Source of the DNA: JANQPD01 sp963715655
Lineage (GTDB): Bacteria; Bacteroidota; Bacteroidia; Flavobacteriales; Schleiferiaceae
Direction: 5' to 3'
Length of the DNA: 64,000 bases
Assembly (NCBI GenBank): GCA_963715655.1
Contig: OY970262.1
Coordinates: 744,001-808,000 of the forward strand
Made by a program: the position numbers and the translations under genes. Of the stretch, positions 26,009 to 34,227 are shown piece by piece. How positions within the stretch are numbered: the stretch's first letter is position 1; every line of letters begins with the position of its first letter. Below the pieces are notes generated by a model. The model was not told the origin of the DNA. It ran no database searches and worked only from the letters and a program-made list of their open reading frames with translations.

Positions 26009-26431
26009 ATGGCGATAAGACAAAAATTTTTAAGCGTTTTCTTTCTAGTGGTAATCTTTACCATAAATGCTACTGCACAAGTAATAAAAGAAAATGAAAC
26101 AAACCCAACGGCTACCTTTAAAGGTTGCCAAGTGTTTGTGCCTAATGCCTTTACACCTAATGGCGATGATCTCAACGATAAATTTACTATAAAGTACAAT
26201 CCGGATTGTGAAGTGCGTGAATACGCTATTCGCATTTTTGACCGTTGGGGGCGTTTGGTTTTTGAAACCAATGCGTATGAAGAAAATCAAGCTTGGGACG
26301 GTAAAAGTCAAGGCCGTGATTTAGGTGCCGGTGTTTATATGTGGAGGCTCACCATGAAAATGGTAAACCCAAATGGAAATGGAGAGCCAATTGCTGTAAA
26401 CAAACAAGGCTCTTTAGTGCTTATCCGATAA
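26009..26431 (+). CDS. Short secreted protein that is almost only a T9SS type B (CHU_C) sorting domain
   Basis: A 140-residue secreted protein. After the signal peptide (about residues 1-24, INATAQ) there are only about 20 residues before a gliding-motility-associated C-terminal domain: CQVFVPNAFTPNGDDLNDKFTI, YAIRIFDRWGRLVFETN, WDGKSQGRDLGAGVYMWRL and GSLVLIR. This type B domain normally ends very long T9SS-exported proteins. Here no passenger is present. It may be a small surface protein, a competitor or adaptor of the T9SS attachment machinery, or a remnant. The ATG at 26009 fits the promoter element six bases upstream. A hairpin terminator follows. Confidence 0.85.
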   Translation: MAIRQKFLSVFFLVVIFTINATAQVIKENETNPTATFKGCQVFVPNAFTPNGDDLNDKFTIKYNPDCEVREYAIRIFDRWGRLVFETNAYEENQAWDGKSQGRDLGAGVYMWRLTMKMVNPNGNGEPIAVNKQGSLVLIR

Positions 26432-26433
26432 AC

Positions 26434-26460
26434 GCATTGTTTTACAATGCATAATTTTTT
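26434..26460 (+). terminator. Rho-independent terminator of the CTD-only gene
   Basis: GCATTGT and ACAATGC form a 7-bp perfect stem with a TTT loop, followed by ATAATTTTTT. It begins three bases after the stop codon. Confidence 0.7.
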
Positions 26461-26464
26461 CAAT

Positions 26465-26866
26465 ATGCATTTTCTACTCTCTTTATTGCTCACACTTTCT
26501 TCTTTTAATACAATGGTTACAAAAGAAACCAAAACGTTAAACATCACCTTTACGGGATACACTGAGGTAGAAGGAAACTTCATGTTTAAAGTGGTAGATG
26601 AAAACAACAAAGAAGTTGCAGCCAAGGTGGTAGAGGTAAGCAAAACCAATCAAACTGTTTCTTTAATGTTACCAAAAGGAAAGTATGCCGTAAGCGCTTT
26701 TCATGATGCTAACGGCAATAAAAAATTAGACAAAAACATGATGGGGTTACCTACCGAAAAGTATGGTTTTAGTAATGATGCTCGCGGTACTTTTGGTCCT
26801 CCTTCACTTTCTAGCCAGCTTTTTGAAGTAAGCGCAGATACAGATATTAGCATTACGCTTAAATAG
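26465..26866 (+). CDS. DUF2141 family secreted protein
   Basis: A 133-residue secreted protein with a signal-like N-terminus (MHFLLSLLLTLSSF). The conserved DUF2141 features are visible: YAVSAFHDANGNKKLDKNMMGLPTEKYGFSNDARG. The segment DANGNKKLD resembles a calcium-binding loop. The family is frequent in Bacteroidota and cyanobacteria with no established function. The ATG at 26465 is chosen because the in-frame ATG at 26447 lies within the terminator hairpin of the preceding gene. The next gene follows after three bases. Confidence 0.82.
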   Translation: MHFLLSLLLTLSSFNTMVTKETKTLNITFTGYTEVEGNFMFKVVDENNKEVAAKVVEVSKTNQTVSLMLPKGKYAVSAFHDANGNKKLDKNMMGLPTEKYGFSNDARGTFGPPSLSSQLFEVSADTDISITLK

Positions 26867-26869
26867 GTA

Positions 26870-28057
26870 ATGAGAAAATTATTAGTTTTTGCCGTACTTA
26901 TTTTCGCTTCCTGTGGTGGAAATAAATACCAAAAATTACAAGAAGCTTCCACCGTTGCCAAGGGAAATTTTGATGCAACCATTCCCTTTGTGTATGAAGA
27001 TAATGTGATGATTATTGAAGTAATCATCAAGCATAAAACGTGCAGATTAATTTTTGATACAGGTGCCTCCTCTACTTTGTTAAGTAAGCAAGTTGCCGAT
27101 GCACTTGGCCTAAAGCCCGCCTTTTATTTAGATATAACAGATTCACGAGAGCAAACCGAAAAGTTGCCTTTTTCATCCGTAGATACTTTGCAATTGGGAG
27201 GGGTAAACTTTTTAAACCAAGCAGTGGTAATTGCAGAGTGGCCGCCAAATTCAATTTTTGCTTGCGAAAAAATTGATGGCCTTTTAGGTATTACCGCTAT
27301 AAAAAATGCCCATTGGGTAATTGATTACAAAAAGCGGGAAATGCGTTTGAGCAGTAAACCACTACCCGATACTTCGGGCTATGTATTTTCACCATTAAAA
27401 TACGCCAATACCAGACCAAGCTTTGATATAGTGGTAGATGCAGTTCCCATAAAAGATGTTTTAATGGATTTAGGTAGCGGAGGGTTTATTGATTTAGATA
27501 AGCGCAGCACCTTGGTTTCGTTTGAATATCGCCTAAGCGAAATAATGCACGGCAAGCACTATGATGGAGCTACACAGGGCATATTTGGCAGTTTAATGGA
27601 CACCGTTTTAGAAATAAAACCCAACGAAGTAAGGGTAGGAGAAGCAATTGTTTACAATCCTATTATTACGTTAGAAACTGATAAAACAGCCAAATTTGGC
27701 AACCGATTTTATCAGAATTATACCCTTTATTTAGATTTTCAGAACAAACGTTTTGGCTTAAAGCCGAACCAAGATTTTACGGTATATAAAGGAGAACGAA
27801 GTTTTGGCTTTGTTCCTTTTTTAGAAGACAGTGTTTTTTCCATAGTTTCTATTCATAGTAATTCCAAAGCTTTTGCCGATGGGTTTAGAGCCGGTGATGA
27901 GGTGGTAGCTTTAAACGGTACTACCGCCCAAATGCTGAAGTATGATTTTTGCGATGGATTAGAGTTTTTAAACTCCATGAAAAATATTGATACAACCACC
28001 ATTATTTTTGCCAAGCAACCAGAAGTAACATACACGTATTACCGCGCCATACATTGA
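26870..28057 (+). CDS. Retropepsin-like aspartic protease with C-terminal PDZ domain (lipoprotein)
   Basis: A 395-residue lipoprotein (lipobox IFASC, about residues 11-15). A first aspartyl-protease lobe has the active-site motif RLIFDTGASSTLLS (about residues 59-72), and a second lobe has DVLMDLGSGGFIDLD (about residues 197-211), where DLGSGG replaces the usual DTG/DSG. A PDZ-like domain occupies about residues 310-390 (GFRAGDEVVALNGTTAQML). The bilobed arrangement recalls pepsin rather than dimeric retropepsin. The PDZ domain suggests recognition of exposed C-termini, so envelope quality control is plausible. The gene couples to the next by a TTGA overlap. Confidence 0.82.
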   Translation: MRKLLVFAVLIFASCGGNKYQKLQEASTVAKGNFDATIPFVYEDNVMIIEVIIKHKTCRLIFDTGASSTLLSKQVADALGLKPAFYLDITDSREQTEKLPFSSVDTLQLGGVNFLNQAVVIAEWPPNSIFACEKIDGLLGITAIKNAHWVIDYKKREMRLSSKPLPDTSGYVFSPLKYANTRPSFDIVVDAVPIKDVLMDLGSGGFIDLDKRSTLVSFEYRLSEIMHGKHYDGATQGIFGSLMDTVLEIKPNEVRVGEAIVYNPIITLETDKTAKFGNRFYQNYTLYLDFQNKRFGLKPNQDFTVYKGERSFGFVPFLEDSVFSIVSIHSNSKAFADGFRAGDEVVALNGTTAQMLKYDFCDGLEFLNSMKNIDTTTIIFAKQPEVTYTYYRAIH

Positions 28058-28812
28058 GAAAATTAGTATTTTTAATTGGCCTTTTTTGCTGCGCGCTATT
28101 TGGCTCCGCTCAAATTCCAAAGGGCTATTATTTGCCGTTTGAAATACAGTACAGCAATCAAATTGTGAAAGATGCAAGTCTTGCACCCGTAAGCTATTCA
28201 GGCAGTGCTGGTAGCTTGTCAACTGGCTTCGTTCACCAAGGTAAGCGTTTTTTTGAACAGTTAGAAATACGCGCAACCAGCGGTTTACTGTTTTCTGATA
28301 TAAGCAAAGAACAAGCTTCTACTGCACTTTTATTAGGTGCAAGAACTAATTATAAAATTGGCTACAAGGTTTGGAGCAAAAATAGCTATGTATTTTATGT
28401 TGGTTTAGCCGCTTTAAACAGTTTTGATTATCGCGAAATCAATCAATATTCCAACAACAGTTTTAACTTTCAGGCCGCTTTTGGTGTTGGTCCGTTTCTT
28501 ACTACGCAAAAATCTTTTGCGCTTTTCAGGCAATCTTTTAATGTTAATTATCAGTTAAGCATTCCTGTTGTAGCCTATGTTTTACGTCCGGGTTATGTAA
28601 AGCCAAGCATTGCTAATCAATTAGGATATATGGCTTTAGAAGGTTGGAAAAATTATGTTCAGCTAGATAGTAAGGTTTCTTTACAATGGTTAATTAGTAC
28701 AGAAAATTACTTGTGTTTGAATTATCAATGGGAGTATTTTCAATTAGATAGACCCAATAAAATTCAATTGGCGCAACACTCCGTGGGTGTATCACTTTTA
28801 ACACATTTGTAA
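28054..28812 (+). CDS. Hypothetical secreted beta-rich protein
   Basis: A 252-residue protein with a signal peptide (about residues 1-19, LFGSAQ) that I cannot assign. The mature sequence alternates aromatic and polar residues in strand-like runs (FYVGLAALNSF, SLQWLISTENYLCLNYQWEYF), which fits a small outer-membrane barrel. It starts at a TTG sharing its last two bases with the preceding stop codon and is directly abutted by the S41 protease gene, so all three are cotranscribed. Confidence 0.65.
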   Translation: MRKLVFLIGLFCCALFGSAQIPKGYYLPFEIQYSNQIVKDASLAPVSYSGSAGSLSTGFVHQGKRFFEQLEIRATSGLLFSDISKEQASTALLLGARTNYKIGYKVWSKNSYVFYVGLAALNSFDYREINQYSNNSFNFQAAFGVGPFLTTQKSFALFRQSFNVNYQLSIPVVAYVLRPGYVKPSIANQLGYMALEGWKNYVQLDSKVSLQWLISTENYLCLNYQWEYFQLDRPNKIQLAQHSVGVSLLTHL

Positions 28813-29820
28813 ATGCAGTATTCAAAATCAGTACTTTTTCTTGGGTTTCTGTTTTTCCTTGCGGGATGTGAGCGTGCGTTCATAGATGAAAACCCTGAAA
28901 ATACACCGCTTGGTAATTTTGAATCATTGCACCAAACCGTGCGCGACAAGTACAGCTTTTTTGAGTTGAAGGGTATTAATTGGGATTCGGTACGCACGCA
29001 TTATAGGCCGTTTATAAAAGAGGAAATGACTGAACAAGCCCTCTTTGATGTGTTGGATTCTATGTTATATGATTTACGTGATGGGCATGTAAACTTAATT
29101 TCTCCTTTTGATTTAAACCGAAATTGGAATTGGTATTTGCCTTTTCCCGTAAATTTTAATTACGATGTGGTTGAGCGCAATTACTTAAAAGAAGGCTATC
29201 AGGTTGCCGGAGGATTGCGCTACACTATCATTGATTCTATTGGATACGTGTATTACGGAAGCTTTTCTAGCAGCATAAGTAATGAAGGCTTAGATAAAAT
29301 GCTGGCTGATTTTAGTGCTACCAAGGGTTTAATTATAGACGTGCGTGATAATGGTGGAGGATTTTTGAATAATGCATTGTTTTTAGCAACAGCATTGGTG
29401 CAAGAAGAAAGAAAGGGTGTGTTAACTACGTTTGAAAAAACTGGCCCGGCTCCTAATGATTTTGGAAATGGATTAAGCTATACCATAAAACCACGCCCAG
29501 AAGGAAATTATAATGGCAGGGTAGTAGTGCTCACTAATAGAAAGTGTTACTCTGCCACCAATTTTTTTGCCGCTATTATGAGCAACTTTCCAAATGTTAC
29601 ACTTATTGGAGATCAAACTGGTGGCGGTGGTGGAATTCCTATTGACTTTCAGCTACCGAATGGCTGGCGTTATCGTTTTTCGGGCACTACCAGCTTGCTT
29701 AGCAATGGTTATAATATTGAATTAGGTATTCCACCAAACATTTCTGTTAACAACAATCCTGCACTCAATGCGCTTGGTACTGACGAAATTTTAGAAAGAG
29801 GCTTGCAGGAGTTGCGGTAG
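28813..29820 (+). CDS. S41 family peptidase (lipoprotein)
   Basis: A 335-residue lipoprotein (lipobox LAGC, about residues 16-19) of the tail-specific protease family S41. Visible features are an N-terminal helical bundle with a LRDGHVNL motif, the core motif GLIIDVRDNGGG (about residues 169-180), the nucleophile region LTNRKCYSATNFFAAIM (Ser about 242-245), and the GDQTGGGGGIP loop that follows. No complete PDZ domain is apparent, so substrates may be recognised differently from CtpA. Together with the retropepsin-PDZ lipoprotein upstream it makes a two-protease envelope cluster. A catalytic Lys is not clear in the usual place; Ser-His-type S41 members exist. Confidence 0.85.
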   Translation: MQYSKSVLFLGFLFFLAGCERAFIDENPENTPLGNFESLHQTVRDKYSFFELKGINWDSVRTHYRPFIKEEMTEQALFDVLDSMLYDLRDGHVNLISPFDLNRNWNWYLPFPVNFNYDVVERNYLKEGYQVAGGLRYTIIDSIGYVYYGSFSSSISNEGLDKMLADFSATKGLIIDVRDNGGGFLNNALFLATALVQEERKGVLTTFEKTGPAPNDFGNGLSYTIKPRPEGNYNGRVVVLTNRKCYSATNFFAAIMSNFPNVTLIGDQTGGGGGIPIDFQLPNGWRYRFSGTTSLLSNGYNIELGIPPNISVNNNPALNALGTDEILERGLQELR

Positions 29821-29824
29821 GTTT

Positions 29825-29965
29825 TACTTTCTGAAGTTCATTTCCCCAACCCATTTTTTTCAAGCTTTTAAACTCGCAATGTGCTTTCCTTCCATCTTGA
29901 ACCGAGCCTCCTGATGGCAAGCCTTCAACTTTACAAACAGCGACTTTCAACTTTCAATTTTACAA
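29825..29965. repeat. Candidate dispersed intergenic element
   Basis: Noncoding stretch between the S41 protease gene and the first tRNA. It ends in a degenerate tandem CTTTCAA/CAACTTT run (about 29926-29963). The rest, read on the minus strand, could encode only a short peptide without any start or homology signal. I recall similar fragments repeated between genes in flavobacterial genomes, but no second copy is in the window. Confidence 0.3.
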
Positions 29966-29973
29966 CCACTTTG

Positions 29974-30045
29974 TAGCCCCGGCAGGAATCGAACCTGCAT
30001 CCTAGGTACCGGAAACCTATATACTATCCATTGTACTACGGAGCC
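29974..30045 (-). tRNA. tRNA-Arg (anticodon CCG)
   Basis: A 72-nt cloverleaf on the minus strand. The acceptor stem GGCTCCG pairs with CGGGGCT (two wobbles), there is a D-arm with AATGGATA, an anticodon stem TAGGT/ACCTA around loop TTCCGGT (anticodon CCG, codon CGG), and a T-arm GCAGGTTCGATTCCTGC. Discriminator base A; CCA is not encoded. Confidence 0.93.
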
Positions 30046-30214
30046 AAATAAACCACACATCACCTGCCTACAGCAATTAACCTATATCTAGGGTTAACTA
30101 CTATGTCCTACCTCAAACATTTTTAACATTAACCTAAAAACTTACCTCAAGCAAACTATTCTTTCACTATCAATTTCCACTTCCGCTAGGCAAGTTTTAC
30201 CTTTCCATTTGTTG
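30046..30214. other. Spacer between the two tRNA genes
   Basis: A 169-bp stretch in which I see no gene, promoter consensus or strong hairpin. Its length argues that the two tRNAs may be transcribed separately. Confidence 0.4.
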
Positions 30215-30286
30215 TAGCCTCGGAAGGAATCGAACCTTCATCTAAAGTTTAGGAAACTTCTATTCTATCCATTGAACTACGAGGCC
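30215..30286 (-). tRNA. tRNA-Arg (anticodon CCT)
   Basis: A 72-nt cloverleaf on the minus strand. The acceptor stem GGCCTCG pairs with CGAGGCT, there is a D-arm with AATGGATA, an anticodon stem GAAGT/ACTTT around loop TTCCTAA (anticodon CCT, codon AGG), and a T-arm GAAGGTTCGATTCCTTC. It shares its overall layout with the tRNA-Arg(CCG) downstream, so the pair may be an old duplication. Confidence 0.93.
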
Positions 30287-30388
30287 TTACTGAAAAGTAG
30301 CAAACGGCAAAAGTAACCTACATTCCACAATTCAAAAATTTTAATGTTACAAACCTGCCGCAATAGTATCTTAGCAAAAAACTAAACC

Positions 30389-31810
30389 ATGAAAAAAATC
30401 TACACCCTAATTTGTGTAATTTTTACCGCATATTTTGCGCAAGCACAACCCTATTTTGTGTCTAGCACAGATTTAGGTATTACCAGTTCAGCCATATTTA
30501 ATGCTTTGGCCGGCAAAGGTAAATATGACGTTCGCGCATACAAAATCATTTACAACACCACTGATATTGATGGTTCTGCAACCACTGCCAGTGGATTACT
30601 ATGCGTGCCAGAAAATAGTAACTGTAATAATTTTCCTTTAGGTGCCTACAACCACGGTACAGTTTTACAAAGAGAAAGTGTTCCTTCACGGAATAACTCG
30701 GAGGCATTTCTGGTAAAAGCCGTTGCTTCCGTTGGTTTGGTTTCGGTATCTCCAGATTATTTAGGTTTGGGCGATAATCCCGGTTTACACCCTTATTTAC
30801 ATGCAGAAAGTCAGGCAACCGCTACTTTAGATTTAATGCGCGCTGTACGCGAGTTTTTACCAGACAGCTTGGGCATAACCTTAAATGGGGAGTGCTTTTT
30901 TACCGGTTATTCGCAAGGCGGTCATGCCGCTATGGGTACCGTAAAATATATTCAAGACAATAATTTAGATAGTGAGTTCAACATAGTAGCAGCCGGGCCT
31001 GCCAGTGGTCCTTACAACCTTAGCGGGAGTCAATCTCAAGTATTAATTTCTAACCAACCCTACAGCAATCCGGGCTATGTATGTTACCTACTTTTTGGTT
31101 TAAACAGGGTATATGGAAATATTTATAATTCATACAGCGATATCCTTAAAGCACCGTATGATACGCTTATACCTCCTTATTTTGATGGAACCTATCCTAT
31201 GGATTCAGTAAACGCAAAGTTACCTAACCGCTTAGGGGATTTTTTACAGGATACCGTTTTAGCAAACTTTGTGGCTGACTCCGTTGGTAAAACACACCCT
31301 ATTTGGCAAGCACTTACCAAACAAGATAACTTTGATTGGAAACCAAACTTTACCTTAAGAATGTACTATTGCACACAAGATGAGCAGGTAAGTTTTCAAA
31401 ATTCTTTAGATGCGGAACTTGCTATGAACGCTAATGGAGCGGCAAACGTTACAGCTATTAACAAAGGAGCCCTTAACCACGGTGGTTGTGTTACACCATC
31501 TTTATATGATGCGCGCGATTTTTTTACTAGCGTAGCCACTTCCTGTCAAGGTATTGGTTTGGCAGAAAGTAACGGATTGGAAGGCATTGAGTTATTTCCA
31601 AATCCTGCAAAAAATAATTTATACCTAAAAGGTTTTGCTGAGCAAGATGAAGTGGAAGTGCAAATTATAAGTTTAAACGGTGCTGTATTAGTAAGAAAGC
31701 AACAACCTGCTAATCAACCCATTTCAATAAGTGCATTAAAGCCCAGTATGTATTTAATTAGCCTACATTCCGAAACAGGAATAAGGGTGTTTAAATTCAA
31801 TAAAAATTAA
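30389..31810 (+). CDS. Secreted alpha/beta hydrolase with T9SS sorting domain
   Basis: A 473-residue extracellular enzyme with a signal peptide (about residues 1-19, FAQAQ). The hydrolase domain spans about residues 40-385: an oxyanion-type segment GAYNHGT, the nucleophile elbow FTGYSQGGHAAMG (Ser about residue 174), an acid candidate in CTQDEQVSF, and a C-terminal LNHGGCV with the His. This resembles secretory lipases or feruloyl-esterase-like proteins. The last 75 residues (IELFPNPAKNNLYLKG to GIRVFKFNKN) form a type A T9SS sorting domain. It stands alone between the tRNA genes and a convergent ABC-F gene. The substrate cannot be told from sequence. Confidence 0.88.
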   Translation: MKKIYTLICVIFTAYFAQAQPYFVSSTDLGITSSAIFNALAGKGKYDVRAYKIIYNTTDIDGSATTASGLLCVPENSNCNNFPLGAYNHGTVLQRESVPSRNNSEAFLVKAVASVGLVSVSPDYLGLGDNPGLHPYLHAESQATATLDLMRAVREFLPDSLGITLNGECFFTGYSQGGHAAMGTVKYIQDNNLDSEFNIVAAGPASGPYNLSGSQSQVLISNQPYSNPGYVCYLLFGLNRVYGNIYNSYSDILKAPYDTLIPPYFDGTYPMDSVNAKLPNRLGDFLQDTVLANFVADSVGKTHPIWQALTKQDNFDWKPNFTLRMYYCTQDEQVSFQNSLDAELAMNANGAANVTAINKGALNHGGCVTPSLYDARDFFTSVATSCQGIGLAESNGLEGIELFPNPAKNNLYLKGFAEQDEVEVQIISLNGAVLVRKQQPANQPISISALKPSMYLISLHSETGIRVFKFNKN

Positions 31811-31814
31811 AGAT

Positions 31815-33773
31815 TTAATCTAAAACTGCACGCTCTTTATTTGCTTTTTCTAAGGCACGTGTAGTTTTTTCCCACTTTTTCATGAGGTCATCAAGCGAAA
31901 GCTTTTTGGCCTCATATTTTTGATAGAAATCAGGATCATCAGCAATTAAGCTTTTATAGCCTTCCGGGTCTTTCATTTTATCGTCAAGAGTGGCTATTGC
32001 AGCTTCTAAGCGTTCAATTTTCTCCTCTAAGTCTTCTACATCACGCTCCTGCTTACGCACTTTTCTATCAAGCTCCTTTTTCTCTTTGTAGTTATTTGAG
32101 TTGTTAGAAGAATCCTTTTCTTTAATTTGCTCCAGCTCTTTTTTGGCTTCTACTTGTCTAAAGTCTTCAAACTTTCTTGCCTCCAAATACTCTTCAATAG
32201 AACCTAAAAATGGTTTTACCACTCCATTTCTAAACTCATATATTTTATCGGTAAGGCCTTGTAAAAAATATCGGTCGTGGCTTACTACCACCAATGTGCC
32301 ATCATAAGCAAGCAATGCTTTCTTCAGCATTTCTTTACTCTTCATATCTAAGTGATTGGTTGGCTCATCCATCACCAAAAGATTATACGGCCTTAGTAAT
32401 AGCTTACACAACGCCAAGCGTCCTTTTTCACCACCACTAAGCACCTTCACTTTTTTATCTACATCTTCACCTGTAAATAAAAATGAACCCAAAAAATCAC
32501 GGGCTCTTTTGCGCAATTCTTCCGGTGAAGCGTCTTCAATGGTTTGGAGTAAGGTTTTGTTGCCATCAAGCGTTTTGGCCTGCTCTTGTGCGTAGTATCC
32601 AATGTTTACATTATGGCCAAGTTCTAGCTTACCGCGATGGGATAAGTTCTCGGCCATTAACTTTACCAAAGTAGATTTTCCCATTCCGTTTTGTCCAAGA
32701 AAAGCTACGCGTTGGTGGCGCTCTACCTCCAGCGTTACATTGTCAAAAATCTTTTTGTCATCGTAATACTTACCTACGTTTTCCGCTTTTATAACCACTT
32801 TGCCTGAACGTGGTGCCGGTGGAAATCTGAAACTGATTTTTCGGCTATCGTCATCATCAATTTCAATGCGATCCATTTTATCCAACTTCTTTATTAAGCT
32901 TTGCGCAAAAGAAGCTTTGGAAGCCTTGGCTCTAAATTTTGTAATAAGCTGTTCCGTCTGTTTAATTTCTTTTTCTTGATTGCGCTGCGCCTGTGCCTGC
33001 TGATCCATACGTTCCTTGCGCAATTCCATAAAACGTGTGTACGATGCAGGGTAATCATACATTGTTCCCAAAACTACTTCTACCGTGCGGCTTGTAATGT
33101 GGTCAAGAAATAATCTATCGTGCGAAACCATTAAAATAGCGCCTTCATACTCTTTCAAAAACTCCTCTAGCCATACAATAGAATTAATATCTAAGTGGTT
33201 AGTAGGCTCATCTAAAAGCAACAAATCGTTAGGATATAAAAGCAATTTGGCTAATTCAATGCGCATCCGCCAACCACCACTAAATTCTGTAGTTTGGCGG
33301 GTAAAGTCTTCACTAGTAAAGCCAAGTCCTGTTAAAATGCGTTCTAGCTGACCGTGATACGTATATCCACCAATTAAATTGAAGCGTTCTGTATAATCGT
33401 TTAAATCTTCTATTAATTTAAGGTAACCGTCTGATTCATAGTCGGTACGTGTAACCAATGCTTCATTAATGGCATCAATTTCTGCTTGTATGTGCTTTAC
33501 CTCAGAAAGTGCCGTTTCGGCTTCTTCCCAAACGGTATTGCCATCATACAGGGGTAATTCCTGTGGAAGGTAACCGAGTTTAAAATCTTTGGGTTTACTA
33601 ATATCTCCTTGATCAGGAGTAATGCTACCGTTTATAATTTTTAGCAGCGTTGATTTTCCGGCTCCGTTAGAACCCACTAAACCAATCTTTTCGCTAGGAT
33701 TAATCAAAAATGAAATCCCTCTAAATAGCTGCCTATCGTTATATTGTAACTGAATGTTGTTTATGCCTATCAT
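31815..33773 (-). CDS. ABC-F family ATPase
   Basis: A 652-residue soluble ABC-F protein of the Uup/EttA group, with two nucleotide-binding domains and no membrane segments. The first domain (about residues 1-255) has Walker A GSNGAGKST, signature FSGGWRMR and DEPTNHLD. The linker is about residues 240-320. The second domain has GQNGMGKST, LSGGEKGR and DEPTNHLD. The C-terminal 90 residues are a coiled coil (KKELEQIKEKDSS to EKIERLEAAIATL). ABC-F proteins act on the ribosomal E site; some protect against antibiotics. The ATG at 33773 is the start because the protein then opens with MIGINNIQLQYNDRQLF, as in homologues, and the promoter box lies downstream of the upstream in-frame ATG. Confidence 0.93.
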   Translation of the reverse strand: MIGINNIQLQYNDRQLFRGISFLINPSEKIGLVGSNGAGKSTLLKIINGSITPDQGDISKPKDFKLGYLPQELPLYDGNTVWEEAETALSEVKHIQAEIDAINEALVTRTDYESDGYLKLIEDLNDYTERFNLIGGYTYHGQLERILTGLGFTSEDFTRQTTEFSGGWRMRIELAKLLLYPNDLLLLDEPTNHLDINSIVWLEEFLKEYEGAILMVSHDRLFLDHITSRTVEVVLGTMYDYPASYTRFMELRKERMDQQAQAQRNQEKEIKQTEQLITKFRAKASKASFAQSLIKKLDKMDRIEIDDDDSRKISFRFPPAPRSGKVVIKAENVGKYYDDKKIFDNVTLEVERHQRVAFLGQNGMGKSTLVKLMAENLSHRGKLELGHNVNIGYYAQEQAKTLDGNKTLLQTIEDASPEELRKRARDFLGSFLFTGEDVDKKVKVLSGGEKGRLALCKLLLRPYNLLVMDEPTNHLDMKSKEMLKKALLAYDGTLVVVSHDRYFLQGLTDKIYEFRNGVVKPFLGSIEEYLEARKFEDFRQVEAKKELEQIKEKDSSNNSNNYKEKKELDRKVRKQERDVEDLEEKIERLEAAIATLDDKMKDPEGYKSLIADDPDFYQKYEAKKLSLDDLMKKWEKTTRALEKANKERAVLD

Positions 33774-33788
33774 ACTTTTGCAAAAGTA
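33773..33788. promoter_or_regulatory. Palindromic divergent promoter element
   Basis: TACTTTTGCAAAAGTA is a perfect 16-bp palindrome, and each half is an exact TAnnTTTG box. The plus-strand box points to the DUF983 gene (27-base leader region); the minus-strand box ends seven bases before the ABC-F ATG and its last base pair is part of that start codon. The two promoters cannot be occupied together. Confidence 0.65.
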
Positions 33789-33807
33789 ATCGTAAGCAAT
33801 CAACTAA

Positions 33808-34197
33808 ATGAAAAAAGGCAACAAACTATATAGCATCTTATTTATGAAGTGTCCGCGTTGTCATAAAGGGGAAGTGTTTAAAAGTAAAAATCCGTACAAT
33901 CTTAAGCGAATGTTTGAAATGCATGAAAAATGCGCCAACTGTGGATTGCGTTATGAAATTGAACCAGGCTTTTTTTATGGGGCTATGTACGTAAGCTACG
34001 GTTTTGGTGTAGCTTTTTTTGTGGCCACCTACCTTATAATGGAAATAATATACGACCCTTCTGTATGGGAAATTGTAATTGCTTTAGGTACGGTAGTACT
34101 CTTAGGTTCACCGTTTATTTTTCGCTTAGCGCGAATGACTTATTTGAATTTATTTGTAAAGTATGATCCAAGCAAAACCGGTAATACGTCTAAGTAA
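33808..34197 (+). CDS. DUF983 family membrane protein
   Basis: A 129-residue protein of the DUF983 family. The N-terminus has a four-Cys, probably zinc-binding, module: MKCPRCHKGEVF and KCANCGLRYEIEPGFFYGAMYVSYG (Cys pairs near residues 14-17 and 42-45). Two transmembrane helices follow (about residues 60-80 and 88-108). The family is widespread in Bacteroidota and Proteobacteria without a known biochemical role. It is divergent from the ABC-F gene and shares the palindromic promoter. Confidence 0.88.
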   Translation: MKKGNKLYSILFMKCPRCHKGEVFKSKNPYNLKRMFEMHEKCANCGLRYEIEPGFFYGAMYVSYGFGVAFFVATYLIMEIIYDPSVWEIVIALGTVVLLGSPFIFRLARMTYLNLFVKYDPSKTGNTSK

Positions 34198-34227
34198 CGC
34201 TGCATCTGAAGTAATCTCTTAAGCATT

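Noticed and set aside
26447..26464. ATG at 26447 as start of the DUF2141 gene
   Set aside because: It lies inside the terminator hairpin of the preceding gene; the ATG at 26465 gives a proper signal sequence.
29765..29950. Minus-strand 61-codon reading frame across the end of the S41 gene
   Set aside because: It overlaps the coding end of a real gene, has no start context and no recognisable domain; more likely part of a noncoding element.
33774..33803. Ten-codon N-terminal extension of the ABC-F protein from an in-frame ATG at 33803
   Set aside because: The minus-strand promoter box lies downstream of that ATG, and the extension has no family resemblance, whereas the ATG at 33773 matches the usual start.
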